64,000 nucleotides of DNA. Origin: Euclidia mi. Its lineage: Eukaryota; Arthropoda; Insecta; Lepidoptera; Erebidae. Positions 11,901-21,302 of the stretch are shown here, piece after piece (positions within the stretch are counted from its first letter, which is position 1; the number at the start of each line of letters is the position of its first letter). A program made the translations under genes and the position numbers. The notes below the pieces were generated by a model. It worked only from the letters and a program-made list of their open reading frames with translations. It ran no database searches and had not been told where the DNA came from. The stretch lies in contig OX123190.2 in assembly GCA_944739405.2 (NCBI GenBank), positions 17,954,807 to 18,018,806 of the forward strand. The letters run 5' to 3'.

Positions 11901-14900
11901 AAGGTAGACAAGGAAATGTGAAGATTTCATAATTATCCTTTTTGTGCTGAACCCTTAAGGCCTGAATGTGCATGTTAAGTCAAAATATGTATATAAATAT
12001 TTTGACTTAACGCTTGTTAAGACTTAACAAGCATATGCTTGGTGAGAATCTAATTTTGCATATCCAATCTGTCATTATTAAACATCGTTATCGAGGGGGT
12101 CAAGGTCGTGGCATTCGACGCTAGGGTTGCCGCGCGTACCCATATAGCATGCACATTATTTTTTTAATAATAGTTTAATGTTATTACTTGATATCTTTAT
12201 GTAATTAAGAATCTATATTTCAATTTGTCCTTGTGTATCTGATTAAAATATCAAAATTAAATTATATTTTAATAATCACTCGTAACTAAGTCAATACAAA
12301 ATAATTAATGTACGTTTTTCGCTAGAAATAATTTTGAAATAAAACACATAAATATTTTACAATTACTTTTTATTGAATATTTTTTGTTAAAATATTCCTT
12401 GAAGATATTTAGGTCTACTTGGAATAAATAACCAACAACTTATTTATACTGCTTTCTGTTAGTTTAAGATGTCTGCTGGAAAAAAACCAAAGTGACCTTT
12501 CGAATTCATTTGACATAACAAAGACGTATTTATTTTAAACTTGTGAAATAATTTGAAAAGTTTATATTGTTAATTTTTCACGTAATGTTAGTGTTGCCAA
12601 TTTTAAAAATATGTTAACACTTTTTAACATTACAACAAAAATATGAAAGTAAAGAATAGATTAAAACATATTTTTAACATATGTAGATGCTTGTAAAAAT
12701 TTGATCCAATATATGACGACTGCGAAATAATTATTTAATATTTTTGAAAATAATTTCGTCTTTTATTTATTTAAGAAATTGAAATTTAACTGAAAATAAA
12801 TATGTACAAAAAAGGGGAGGGTAAAATACAAAGTACATATTTACAAGACAGGTTAAGGCGTCGTAGAATTCCTCCGCATCGCTGTCTATTGGTAACGTGC
12901 CCAGAAGGCTGGCAGCATTGCCACGCTGGATTGCAATGCTGATACGCTGGCCGAAATACAGCCCAGCCAGGTCACGTGAAGCGTCGATTAGTCGTTTGGC
13001 GATTTCTCTGTACAACGTACGAGCGCTCGGACCCCATGGACCAAGCGTCTCCACCCCAAACGGCTCAAATACGTAATTACCTATTAAATTATCGTATTTT
13101 CGCCGCTTGAGGGATTCTGCGCTTGCAGCAGCAGCGCCGGCACAGCTGGCTGTACTTGGAAGATGTAATGGCGCTAGGGTATCTACGCACGTTGCGTCCC
13201 ATACCAAAGGCCTACCCAACTTCCAAGGCAACAATGACATACCGTCGTGCCTCTTCCCATCGTCGCGTACCAAACCATTGGGTTCAAGTACGGCTGGTAC
13301 TCCGGCGGTGACAAGAGTGCGACGGATGATGTCATTAAGATAGGCGTGACGAGGCATTCGGCCCGCGCTTCTGCCGCAAGATAGTCCATGGTGTCCGAGG
13401 CTATCGACGGCTTCTCCACAGTGACAATGATGCGGAGAAACACACGGAGCACCTAAACGGAGGCTAGTGGCAAGGCGAAATGTCGTATCGTCCAACATTG
13501 TGCCCACATTGGACGACGGGAGCGCTTGAAGCCAAAGACCAGACTCCCACTCGTCCACAGCCAGCAAGCGAGCACGCTCAGCAACACTTGTAGATGACAA
13601 AATAAGATTTTCTCTCACAGTGTTGCAAAGCGGTACGTCCCACTGCCTTTGGGAGAATGGGTTGGTAGGCAAAGCAGAGCTTGGACAAGCCATTTTCCAG
13701 GCGTTTACGACATCGGTTTTACACAGCACTTCCGAATTAACCAGTGTTGGTGCTAATATTTGCCTGGTTAAGTCTTCCGTGCTGTGCACCGAGGACAGGA
13801 ACGCCGGTAAACTAACATCAGAAATTTTGCGAACGCCGAGCCCACCTAGACATACAGGAAGAGACGCTTGCCTTTTTTTTATTTCGCCTTAACTTTCAAA
13901 TTACGTTGAAGTAGTTAAGAGTAATTTGTGAAAAAGTTATAACAATACGAAAAAAATTACATTACTATACATATAGCTATAATTAAAAAAAAATTAAAAC
14001 TATAATATATTTTAATTAAATAAAGGTATTGTACGATATAACATAATCGAAAAAGCTTATTAAATGTATGCACCTACGTGACGCATACGTATGACAACCC
14101 TATTGTCGTGCGCTACCGCGCTGCCACCATTTTTACCCGCTCGATAACGATGTTTAGTCATTATATTGCGCAAAGTACAAAGTCGTATTTATTGAGCAGT
14201 AAGACGCCCTAAAGTTCTGACAAACATTTGCAGTTCTTCTGCTCTACGCGACTACGTCAAGACTGGTAAATTTTATCAAATTATAAGTTAGTTTTATACC
14301 TTGCCAGTGTATCCAGCCTGCTGGATGGCATCCTGGATGAGGAACAAGGCGTCCTTGTTGTTCTGAATGTTGGGCGCGAAGCCTCCCTCGTCTCCGACGG
14401 CGGTGGAGTCCAGGCCGAACTTCTTCTTGATGATGTTCTTCAAGTGATGGTACACCTCCGAACCCATTCTCATTGCCTCGTTGAACGATGTCGCACCTTA
14501 TAGAATAAAGTTGTATGTTGCTAATTTTTCGACAGTTTCTGTTAAGCATATTTATTTTTTGCAACAGCAGCTAGCAATGGCGCGTTACCTATTTAGTTAT
14601 AGGAGGAAAATAGATATTACCAATAATTAACGGTGGCGACAGGACAAGGAATATAGATGCAGCTAAGTAAATTCTAGATTCTAGTGTTCACGCGTCGCGC
14701 CCGCACCCGCGCCCGCCTTTCACTGTGACCGAGGACTCATATATTTGGGCAAATTAAGTACTAATGAAGACTGAAAGCACACCTGGCTAGATAAGGGATG
14801 CATGTTTTTCTGTATTTCTTGTCGTTTGCAGGTCAACATTTAGACTAAAATTGTCCCATACATATTGGGTAGAAGTGCCAATGAATTCAGAAAATAACAG

Positions 14901-17900
14901 AAGCACATTTGTTACGGGCGCTCTGAAGAAAAACTTTTTGCGACCCAAATTGCCGCCTGGCGGCTTGGCAGACGTTTCCTCAGTGTATCTTAACTGCTAG
15001 AGCAAGAGAGACGGAGCACGACGGCAGCGCCGCCAACTACGAACTAAAATGAGGGCAGACCCCACTTGGAATCGGCACACGAAATCCTTAAGGTCTGCTC
15101 TTCTATTCCTTTCTGAATTCGTTGCCAGTGCCAAAATGAAAACCCTTTTAAAATTACGCAATAACTTGCGGTAGATGGTGCTATTGTTGAGCTACAGAAA
15201 ATAACGCGTTAATAATAAACTAGTTATAAATTAACTCATTAAAAAAAAGGATAGCGTAAGCGTCTGCTGATCGGAGGTCCCGGGTTCGATTCCCGGGTCG
15301 AGCAGTGTTACTGAGTTTTTTCCGAATTCTCAGTAGCAGCTCGGAGTCTGGCAATGTGCCCGATAACGGCAATAGGCTCGCCCCCTATTATGTGGGGCCT
15401 TAAAAATCATTGCGAAATGTGGGTATATATTACACCTCTGCCTATCCCTTCGGGGATACAGGCGTGAGTCTATAAATAAATAAAAAAAAAAAAAAAATGA
15501 TAGGATGACCATTGTGTAACATGTTATCAAACAATTCTGTTCAAAAATTCATCAAATCTTAATTATGTTATTCTTATCCAATATTTCGAAATAGGGATAC
15601 TGATGCAACGTCATACAAGCAAAGGTTCACTATATTGTTTAAGTTTAGATAAAAATCATATTGAAAACAATAAACTTAACTTTATCAATATAGTCTCATA
15701 AAAATATTAGACTAGGCACAGTTAATAATAGCATGCCATATCTATACTAATATTATAAAGCTAAGTTTTACATAAAGCCTACCTCTATTTATTTGATTCA
15801 CCCTATATATATTTTTTCTTTGTGTATAAAGTGATATCATTATGATAGAGCTACCCAGAAGTGTTAGTCTATATGCATACATAACTTATGATAATCAAGT
15901 GCTGGTTTATGACCTAGATTGGCCAGACTGATTATAAGGATTATCTATCAGATAAAAATTTCAAGAAATAAGTCTTGTCTCAAACATGTCATCAGTCCAG
16001 TGTGTTGTAATATTAAATGTATGAAACGAAAATGCATAACGGCCCCGTCACGACCTACAGTGTCAGGCGGCAGTACATGGCGCGCTTTAAAGGTGGATAC
16101 AGACATTGCGAGGCATGCGCTGCGCACGGCGCGCAGCGCATGCCTCGCAAGGTGTGTACCTTTATATTCGTGGCGAGGCATGTGTAGCACATGCCTCGCC
16201 ACGAATATAAAGGTACACACCTTGCGAGGCATGCGCTGTGCGCCGTTCGTAGCGCATGCCTCGCAAAGTCTGTATACGGCTTAAGGTGAACGCACACTTA
16301 TCCGAGCCGAACGCGTCGAACGCACGCAAACCTCGCACACTATCGATGCGACGCGGGGAAGTGTGCGAGGTTTCAGGAGATTTCATATAAGTACAGAATT
16401 CTAAAATTCGTTTCATTCGACTCGTTCGGCTCGGATAAGTGTGCGTTCACCGGCCGATATGGTTTCAGAGAAAACGCGCATGTACATCAAAATCATTGCC
16501 GCAGTCGCCCGCCACTGTAGATCGTGACCGGGCTTTAAGAAATGTCACATATTCATAGCTCACGTAGCTCACTAAAGCATAACTGTCGAAATATGGATGT
16601 GATTATATTATCTGTGTCTCACTCTAGGGGCCATTGATCTGAATAACAACGTAGTTATGGCAGGGGCTACTAGTCTACTAGTTCTACATGCTTATCAAAT
16701 AATCCAATGACTTCAAGTATTTATTGAATGCTGTGTCTACATACACTATCTACTGCATGGATAGCGCAATGGTAAACTCAATTACCTTGCAACTATGTTA
16801 CGTCATAAGATCTGTAGTGGGCTATAACACTATTGACCACTATTTTGATCAAATTGCAAGAGTGTTTGTGTTTTTTAATTTTAGATTTGAGCTGTATGTA
16901 GGTATGTATACCTGTGGGCAAAATCATGAACTCCTGCATAGCGAGCTTGTTGCCGGCGTGGGAGCCTCCGTTGATGACGTTGAAGGCAGGCACAGGCAAA
17001 ACAATGTCATTGTTGCCAGCCAAGTCGGCCAAATGCTTGTACAGAGGCACGCCCTTCTTGGCGGCACCGGCCTTGGCGACGGCCAAGGATACGCCGAGGA
17101 TGGCATTAGCACCAAGCTTGGACTTATTTTCGGTGCCATCCAAAGCCAGCATGAACTGGTCAATCTGTTAACAAGCAAAATTATTTAAAGATAATATAGA
17201 AGGACTTGCACTTTAAAGGAGAGAAACACCTGTAGAGTATGAGGAAGATTTTGTCTTACATTAAGTTTAAGAACTAAGAGCTGTTGACATTAAAATCATA
17301 GGTCTAAAAAGAATTCTTAATATGTGCCACAAATAGGGTAGTTTCCAGGGTCAAAATAATTACATTTTATTTAGTCCGTATTTTAGATTATAAAAAAATA
17401 TTGGATAAGTATTTTTTTCTTTTTTCGATTAAATAAAAAATAACAAAGATATAGCCCATTAAAGTTACGTGTGACGTCATCTAGTGCGAAAACATGCAGC
17501 ACGGTGTTACGTTATACGTAACTTTAATGAGTTATATCTTGGTCATTTTTGGTTTAATTTACAAATAAAAAAATATGTATCGCTTATTTTTGAATAATCT
17601 AAAGGACGGACTTATAATTTCTTTTTTGTCAACTAGCCTATTCCTGTTTGGAGCACTGGCTGTATAAATTATGTAGGTACTGAAGTAATTTCTTTCTCTC
17701 TGAACTGAAGGTCTGAACTGGAGGTGGGTGACCCCCAGGGTCACCGATTCAAGGTGCTTTTCTACCATAGATATGCTGTGCTATGTTACTATGGATGCAT
17801 TTGATAGCCACTAATGGTACTGGTGGCAACTAGTTCAACTAAACCTCCATCAGTATAAACACAAAGGTTTTAATAGAACAACAACATTAGGACACTATGA

Positions 17901-19013
17901 GCCAGATTGTCACAAAGTGGTGAAAGGTTGATATGGTAAGTTTCCTTAGACTACTTTGTACAATTATTTATCATACATACTAAACTATACTAAATAATAA
18001 TTATTATTATGAAATATAATTTTCCTGTTCAATCCAAGGGCCACTGATAAGTCAAGTTAAGTGTCCATTTACAAAGTTACTGCATGTTCAGTTAGTAGTA
18101 CTTATTAGTGCAAGGAGAGGTAGATAGCTTAGAACTTTTATAATAGAGATAACTATAATCCAAATTAGTAATAAATAATTGACCTTCATCATTGATACTT
18201 TATCATTAGGTAAGGTCAAATATTGTTTTATAGTTAATAATTATGTATTATTACAAAATAAATAAAAATACACAAGATATGTATGAGTTTCAGTTACCAA
18301 TAGTATCCCTAGTTTAGTCACCCTAGAATCATTGCCAATTATATAGAATAGCATAGAACAACAAGCCTAACCCTTGGGGGGAAATTTACTTAGTATTTCA
18401 AAAAGATTTTTACCTCCTTTTGCTGTGTGACTTCAAGGTTTTGCTTAATCAGCTCGGGAGCAATTGATTCATTAATGTTCTTGATAGCGGTGAGCACTCC
18501 CTTTCCATGGTATTCGGCTTTGATATTGTCTCTCAGTTCAAGGGCCTCGTGGACACCAGTGGAGGCACCAGAAGGCACTGCCGCGCGGAATAGGCCCAAT
18601 TCCGTTACCTGTATAAAAAGAAACACATTATTAAGCTATAATAAAAGGAAAATAATACTAAGATCCAACAGAAATAATAAATAGCCATGATATCCTTTAA
18701 GTTCATTATAAATAAATACCCATCTCACTGGCTGTAAATATTTTATGTGAACATTAATTTTAATGAATAATTTCTTATTAACTTTGAAACTTAATAGAAA
18801 CAAAGTAGTACTTAGTTGGCATAAAAAATAATTTATTTTTAATTGAGGTGGTACACACCAATACATTAAAACAACATTAAGTTATAACAAGGAATATAAA
18901 TTGAAATTAAAAGGAATATAATTGAAATAAGAGTACTTACCAGATCAACTTCTACGGTGGGGTTGCCACGGGAGTCGAAGATTTGGCGAGCTTTGATTGA
19001 CTTGATAGGCATT
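2920..19013 (-). CDS. Eno: Enolase (phosphopyruvate hydratase), complete
   Basis: Enolase converts 2-phosphoglycerate to phosphoenolpyruvate in cytosolic glycolysis. Coding exons in transcript order are 18941-19013 (ATG at 19012), 18414-18608, 16912-17164, 14300-14496, 11520-11768, 10840-10991 and 2920-3103. All junctions are GT..AG with matching phases, and the total is 1302 nt: 433 residues plus stop, the family's usual length. Visible signatures are DSRGNPTVEVDL, the SGAST metal/substrate loop, GSHAGNKLAMQEFMILP, GDEGGFAPN, metal ligands in GMDVAASE, SIEDPFDQDDW and VGDDLT, and LLLKVNQIGSVTE with the catalytic lysine. The first coding exon begins at an acceptor (GTCTAG then A-ATG), so a 5'UTR exon must lie upstream. 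Reading through that acceptor would add MMNMYNRS..., which I judge not to be translated. The last intron (3104-10839) is 7.7 kb and repeat-filled. Confidence 0.96.
3187..3840 (+). pseudogene. Degraded ORF1-like fragment of a retroelement
   Basis: Two neighbouring frames (3230-3469 and 3486-3821) read as one broken protein. The first has MCEKLVSQELLVSLKQKLDI, QICATNFSEEDIAAVSKLL and RQRKVCKT. The second continues PKFVARDVNKLRAVTFDHVD and LLKDIVVLKESSADVHKKIE before further shifts. I recall this arrangement from repeated uncharacterised insect proteins that look like LINE ORF1/gag relatives, but I cannot name the family. It starts 84 bp inside the last enolase intron and is not part of enolase. 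Confidence 0.45.
3841..4329. other. Intronic sequence, nothing recognised
   Basis: AT-rich sequence in the last enolase intron. Short 'gatggcgcta' motifs at about 3950 and 4040 hint at decayed repeat ends, but no ORF or TIR is supportable. Confidence 0.4.
4330..6060. repeat. 120-bp tandem satellite, about 15 copies, in enolase intron
   Basis: The motif CCTTGGTCTGATGATGAAGC recurs at roughly 4360, 4480, 4600, 4720, 4840, 4950, 5070, 5190, 5310, 5430, 5550, 5670, 5800, 5920 and 6040, a near-constant 120-bp period. Units differ by point changes (for example TAGTAGTG versus TAGTCGTG) and small indels: about 12 bp lost near 4890 and a 12-bp gain near 5770. Outer copies are the most diverged. Units are not open reading frames. 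Confidence 0.95.
6061..6769. other. AT-rich intronic DNA
   Basis: No ORF of note. A short element-like end (gaacgaagtcgcgcgcaaaagctagt) near 6410-6430 resembles the 3' ends of lepidopteran Helitron-like repeats. Confidence 0.35.
6770..8510. mobile_element. Unclassified element with long subterminal inverted repeats
   Basis: The left block at about 6775-6850 (actttcatgggatattattc ... ccatacatttacggaacttt) reappears inverted at about 8440-8505 (aaagttccttaaatatatgg ... aatttccatgaaagt). A second inverted pair is TAGGGTAAATACGC at about 6937 and GCGTATTTACCCTA at about 8320. The left block also has a diverged direct duplicate at 6690-6720 and 6850-6890 (TTGCAACACTTTCAAAGT), and the right end carries its own foldback at 8330-8505. 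The interior is AT-rich with no recognisable transposase. This looks like a non-autonomous foldback-type transposon; exact ends are not determined. Confidence 0.5.
9222..9592 (-). repeat. tRNA-derived SINE, minus orientation
   Basis: On the minus strand the right end reads as a tRNA-like head: A box TAGCCGAGTGG and B box GGTTCGAATCC (near 9530). The body includes TGACAGTCGTTACAGGGCG and the mirror of 'ggtttagactagtgtcagtt'. Related copies occur at 10300-10500 and 58635-58920, so this is a dispersed family within the window. Confidence 0.7.
10070..10700. repeat. Diverged SINE-body copy in unique-looking flanks
   Basis: Positions 10310-10490 match the body of the 9222-9592 repeat (cccaaagggatagctctattccatggtttagactagggtcag). 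The tRNA-like head is missing. The sequence on either side (10080-10300 and 10500-10700) is not recognised; the 70-codon frame at 10144 shows no domain and is probably part of a repeat. Confidence 0.5.
11128..11470. mobile_element. Possible MITE
   Basis: The left end ggtgagtccaaaggaacgta and the right end tacgttcgtttggcctcatc are imperfect inverted repeats of about 20 bp, 340 bp apart. There is no coding capacity. No clear target duplication was found, so this is tentative. Confidence 0.35.
12085..14155. mobile_element. TIR DNA transposon (about 2 kb) hosting a LINE fragment
   Basis: The left end (AAACATCGTTATCGAG at about 12080, then GGTCGTGGCA and CTAGGGTTG) reappears inverted at the right end (CAACCCTA ... 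TGCCACC ... CTCGATAACGATGTTT, about 14097-14156). The imperfect terminal repeats are at least 60 bp long. The outer parts (12140-12750 and 13900-14090) are very AT-rich and non-coding. The only ORF inside belongs to an inserted LINE. It lies in the enolase intron between 11769 and 14299. Confidence 0.6.
12767..13890 (-). pseudogene. 5'-truncated LINE: C-terminal zinc knuckle and restriction-like endonuclease domain
   Basis: The 340-codon frame from 13789 continues upstream in the same frame to about 13890, through a LPVCLGGLGVRKISDVSLPA segment typical of LINE post-RT regions. Residues near 122-138 form CHCGEAVDSLGHHGLSC, a C-x1-C-x8-H-x4-C knuckle. After it come DGKRHDG and, 15 residues on, WDATCVDT, fitting the K/R-P-D ... 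D layout of the restriction-like endonuclease in R2/R4/CRE-type elements. The usual P is H here. The reverse transcriptase is missing, as in 5'-truncated insertions. The family is inferred from motif layout; the element is surely dead. Confidence 0.55.
14570..15240. other. Intronic sequence, unassigned
   Basis: Lies upstream of enolase exon 14300-14496. A GC-rich patch (14690-14730) and a segment with gcagcgccgccaactac (15020-15040) look like decayed repeats, but no ends or coding frames can be defined. Confidence 0.35.
15245..15498 (+). repeat. tRNA-derived SINE with poly(A) tail
   Basis: The head has a pol III B box (GGTTCGATTCC at about 15290) inside cgggttcgattcccgg. The body has gtgcccgataacggcaatag and cctatcccttcggggataca, and the tail is an A-run (15480-15497). 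The body matches the minus-strand SINE at 50818-51114 and shorter fragments at 54630 and 60050. Confidence 0.8.
15700..16085. other. Intronic DNA with a short Lep1-like fragment
   Basis: A 'ctatactaatattataaagc' motif at about 15743, typical of one end of lepidopteran Lep1/Helitron-like repeats, is present without the rest of the element. No gene seen. Confidence 0.35.
16091..16280. mobile_element. 190-bp near-perfect palindrome (foldback MITE) with TTAA duplication
   Basis: Arms 16091-16184 and 16188-16280 are near-perfect inverted repeats around a 3-nt centre (TAG, 16185-16187). The inner 35 or so bp of each arm (CCTTTATATTCGTGGCGAGG... against its inverse) are exact. Each arm contains its own smaller palindrome (GCGAGGCATGCGCTGCGC / GCGCAGCGCATGCCTCGC). 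TTAA flanks both ends (16087-16090, 16281-16284), as in piggyBac-type insertions. Short frames in it are accidental. Confidence 0.85.
16285..16453. mobile_element. MITE with about 29-bp terminal inverted repeats
   Basis: The left end GGTGAACGCACACTTATCCG and the right end CGGATAAGTGTGCGTTCACC are exact inverses extending through GAGCCGAACG. An internal inverted pair (AACCTCGCACACT / AGTGTGCGAGGTT) is also present. It abuts the TTAA of the palindrome at 16091-16280, so two foldback elements lie head to tail. Confidence 0.8.
17370..17612. mobile_element. Imperfect long inverted-repeat MITE
   Basis: The sequence reads as one imperfect palindrome. Outer arms share TTTAGATTAT (17382 and, inverted, 17595). 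Inner arms share CATTAAAGTTACGT (17456 and, inverted, 17525) next to GATATA. The centre holds gtgacgtcatctagtgcg. No coding frame. Sits in the enolase intron 17165-18413. Confidence 0.55.
17613..18413. other. Enolase intron, no feature seen
   Basis: AT-rich sequence leading to the exon at 18414-18608. No ORF, TIR or SINE box was found. Confidence 0.4.
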
Positions 19014-20147
19014 CTAGACACCAAAGTAGAGAAGAATACTTTAAAACTTCTGTTATACATGTTCATCACCTACCTCAATTTCTTCAATTTATATGACAAG
19101 GTCAAGTATAGGTTGAAACAGTTCAACATTTCTTATTTATTTTAAAATCTAATAAACGTATTTAAAGTTGTGACATTAGAAATCAGTAAATAAATAATAG
19201 AAACAATTGACGTATGTTAAAAATTTGTTTAACACGATAATGTTACAGGATTACTGTAACTTTGCCACAAACAATTTGCAATCTAGGTACCTTTAAATGG
19301 TATTTATCTGAAGAGAAATATTATATTATCAGTAAGTTTAATAAAACTGTAAACTTACTTGAGTTATTTTCAGTAAATTCAGCTAACTGGAATTGCACAC
19401 TATTCGCCGGGTTACGCCGAAAAGTACTTTCAGCAAGTATCTTTGTCCTTCACAAGGTGAAACTAGAGTGACGACTAATGAGGCTATTTCAGTTTAGTCG
19501 ATTATATTTTTTTTTAATGCAAAGCATCTGCTGTTATTGGTAATTTTAACACAGTGATATCTAATGGCACTAACACACGCTCGAACTTGGTCCGAACAGA
19601 CCACGGATTTGCTCCGCCTCCCGACCAAATCTGCCCGTCTGTAGAGTAGTCCGGCGAACATAATTATTATTAATTGAGTCCGCCTCGGTCCGCTAGTTTG
19701 CAGATCGGTCGGATCGGATATGGCTTACGTGAAGCAACTGTCCGATCCGGTCGTCTGTAGCGAGAGCGGATTTGGTCCGCCGGACCAACGGGTTTTATCC
19801 GCCGGAAGTTCGAGCGTGTGTTACGGCTATAATATTAACTATAATAAAATGGTTGGTTCAAAAGAGGACGGCAAGATATTAACTATAAATTCTCAGCCAA
19901 TTCAGCTTTTGTCGATAATTTACGGATTTCTTTACGTAGGTGATGGGGCTATTTAATATATGATTTAGTTTCTCTAATTCCGAAAAAAAAAATATGACAT
20001 GACACTTTGACGTCTCACGTCTTGTCGACTTCACTTTTGACTTTGACGTTAATGTTTTGACAACAAAACATAAATATTACCTGAAAAATTGACGAGGTTT
20101 TATAATTATAAAACGTTTATTAGAAACTTTATCCTTCATATAACATC
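19014..20147. promoter_or_regulatory. Divergent spacer between enolase and PRKRIP1
   Basis: Enolase runs left and PRKRIP1 runs right from this 1.1-kb interval, so both promoters and the enolase 5'UTR exon must lie here. The part nearest PRKRIP1 (19980-20147) contains gacgtctcacgtcttgtcga, an E-box-like CACGT core. A MITE occupies 19573-19821. The exact transcription starts are not visible. Confidence 0.5.
19573..19821. mobile_element. 249-bp MITE with TA duplication in the shared promoter
   Basis: The ends ACACACGCTCGAACTT and AAGTTCGAGCGTGTGT are exact inverses, each flanked by TA (19571-19572 and 19822-19823), as in Tc1/mariner-type insertions. The interior is rich in GGTCCG/CGGACC motifs in both orientations. 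No coding capacity. Confidence 0.85.
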
Positions 20148-21128
20148 ATGAGTGATACAGAATCCAAAGCTGACAAAAAACCCGTTATAATAAAAAATGC
20201 CACTGATCTTCAAAGGCTGAAACTTGAAAAACTAATGAAAAACCCAGTAAGTGTATTCTATTTCGTCAAACCCCTAAGTTATTTTAATTTATTAAGACTG
20301 TAAAGCTTACCACGGTACATATTCTTGTTGCAGGACAAACCAATAGTAATACCAGATCCACCGAAATCGAAGTCTCTAGCGCCTCCGCCCGACTTCGTTC
20401 GTAATGTGATGGGATCAAGTGCAGGCGCGGGCTCTGGTGAATTTCACGTATATCGCCATTTGAGGCGTAAGGAATATGCCAGACAAAAGTTCATACAGGA
20501 GAAAAGTGAAAAGGTCAGCACTACCACATATATTGCATGTGTTTATTATAGTTTCATTAATTAGGCCAATGTACTAGCAAAATATATATAAGGGTGTAAA
20601 TTTTTTATACACAGTTACGTACGTATATAAACACAGCTCAAGATTATGAAAATACTTAGACTCACACCTGTTTCCCGGAGGGGTAGGCAGAGACTATGTA
20701 ACGCCATTCGTAACATTCCTGACATATCTCTCTTGCTTCATTGACTCCCATCAGATTCCTCATGCATACTCTTCTGTTCAGGGTACTTCTAACCTGTCCC
20801 GTTTTTAGGACAGGTTACAGCAATGTAATCAAAAGATTATCAATTGAGTAAATGTTTTATTTATTGTTCACAGGAAAAACTTGATGAAGCTTATCATAAT
20901 AAGATTGAACAGAATAGAAAAGCAGCTGAGGAGAGAACAGCTAAAAAGCGAGCTAAGAGGTTGAAGAAAAAGAAAAATGCAAAACTTAAAGCTAAGATGC
21001 CTAAAACTGACAGCAAACCAACTGCATCATCACAGTCCGATAGTAGTGATGAAGAAAATGATAATTCAGAGGATCAGGACAAGCATAATGAAAAGGAAAC
21101 TCCTGGGACACAAGAAGAGAGTTCATGA
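20148..21128 (+). CDS. PRKRIP1: PRKR-interacting protein 1 homologue (PRKRIP1), complete
   Basis: Exons 20148-20246 (33 codons, donor GTAAGT), 20334-20513 (60 codons, donor GTCAGC, weak but in phase) and 20874-21128 (84 codons plus stop) give 177 residues, close to the human protein. The order matches the family: an N-terminal NATDLQRLKLEKLMKNP helix, a proline-rich IPDPPKSKSLAPPPDFVRNV linker, GSGEFHVYRHLRRKEYARQ, a long basic helix (KKRAKRLKKKKNAKLKAKMP) and an acidic Ser/Asp/Glu tail. The mammalian protein binds dsRNA and PKR and is a spliceosome component; here a nuclear splicing role is the likely one. The ATG context is catcATGa, with no earlier in-frame start in the exon. Intron 2 contains a LINE fragment. 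Confidence 0.92.
20658..20790 (-). repeat. LINE 3'-end fragment
   Basis: Read on the minus strand, 20658-20790 matches the 3' end of the LINE at 40363-41192: 'gtaccc' then aacagaagagtatgcatgag, 'gatgggagt', 'tatgtcagga', and a terminal 'aaacaggtgtgagtct'. It lies in PRKRIP1 intron 2. Confidence 0.65.
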
Positions 21129-21170
21129 TGTTCTTGATATTTTATTATTTAAAATAGCTTAAGTTTAATG

Positions 21171-21176
21171 AATAAA
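21171..21176 (+). terminator. PRKRIP1 polyadenylation signal
   Basis: AATAAA lies 42 nt after the PRKRIP1 stop, followed by further A/T-rich sequence. Confidence 0.6.
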
Positions 21177-21302
21177 ATAAAAAATTGTTACAATATAATG
21201 TTCAACATTTTAAAACCTTTTAATAAATTCACACATGCATCTTTCTATTCTATAGAATACTGCACAGAAAAGAACGAAAGTATTAATAAGTAAGTAGTAA
21301 AA

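Noticed and set aside
15280..15300. B boxes at 15290, 21979, 9530 and 51035 as functional tRNA genes
   Set aside because: None can fold to a full tRNA with acceptor stem and anticodon arm; each is followed by SINE body sequence.
16055..16416. Overlapping 80-121-codon frames on both strands
   Set aside because: Produced by the palindrome at 16091-16280, which has no stops in several frames because of its composition.
18866..19069. Enolase start at the upstream ATG (19069)
   Set aside because: A GTCTAG acceptor lies right before the conserved ATG at 19012, so the upstream codons are intronic; the downstream start gives the standard 433 aa.
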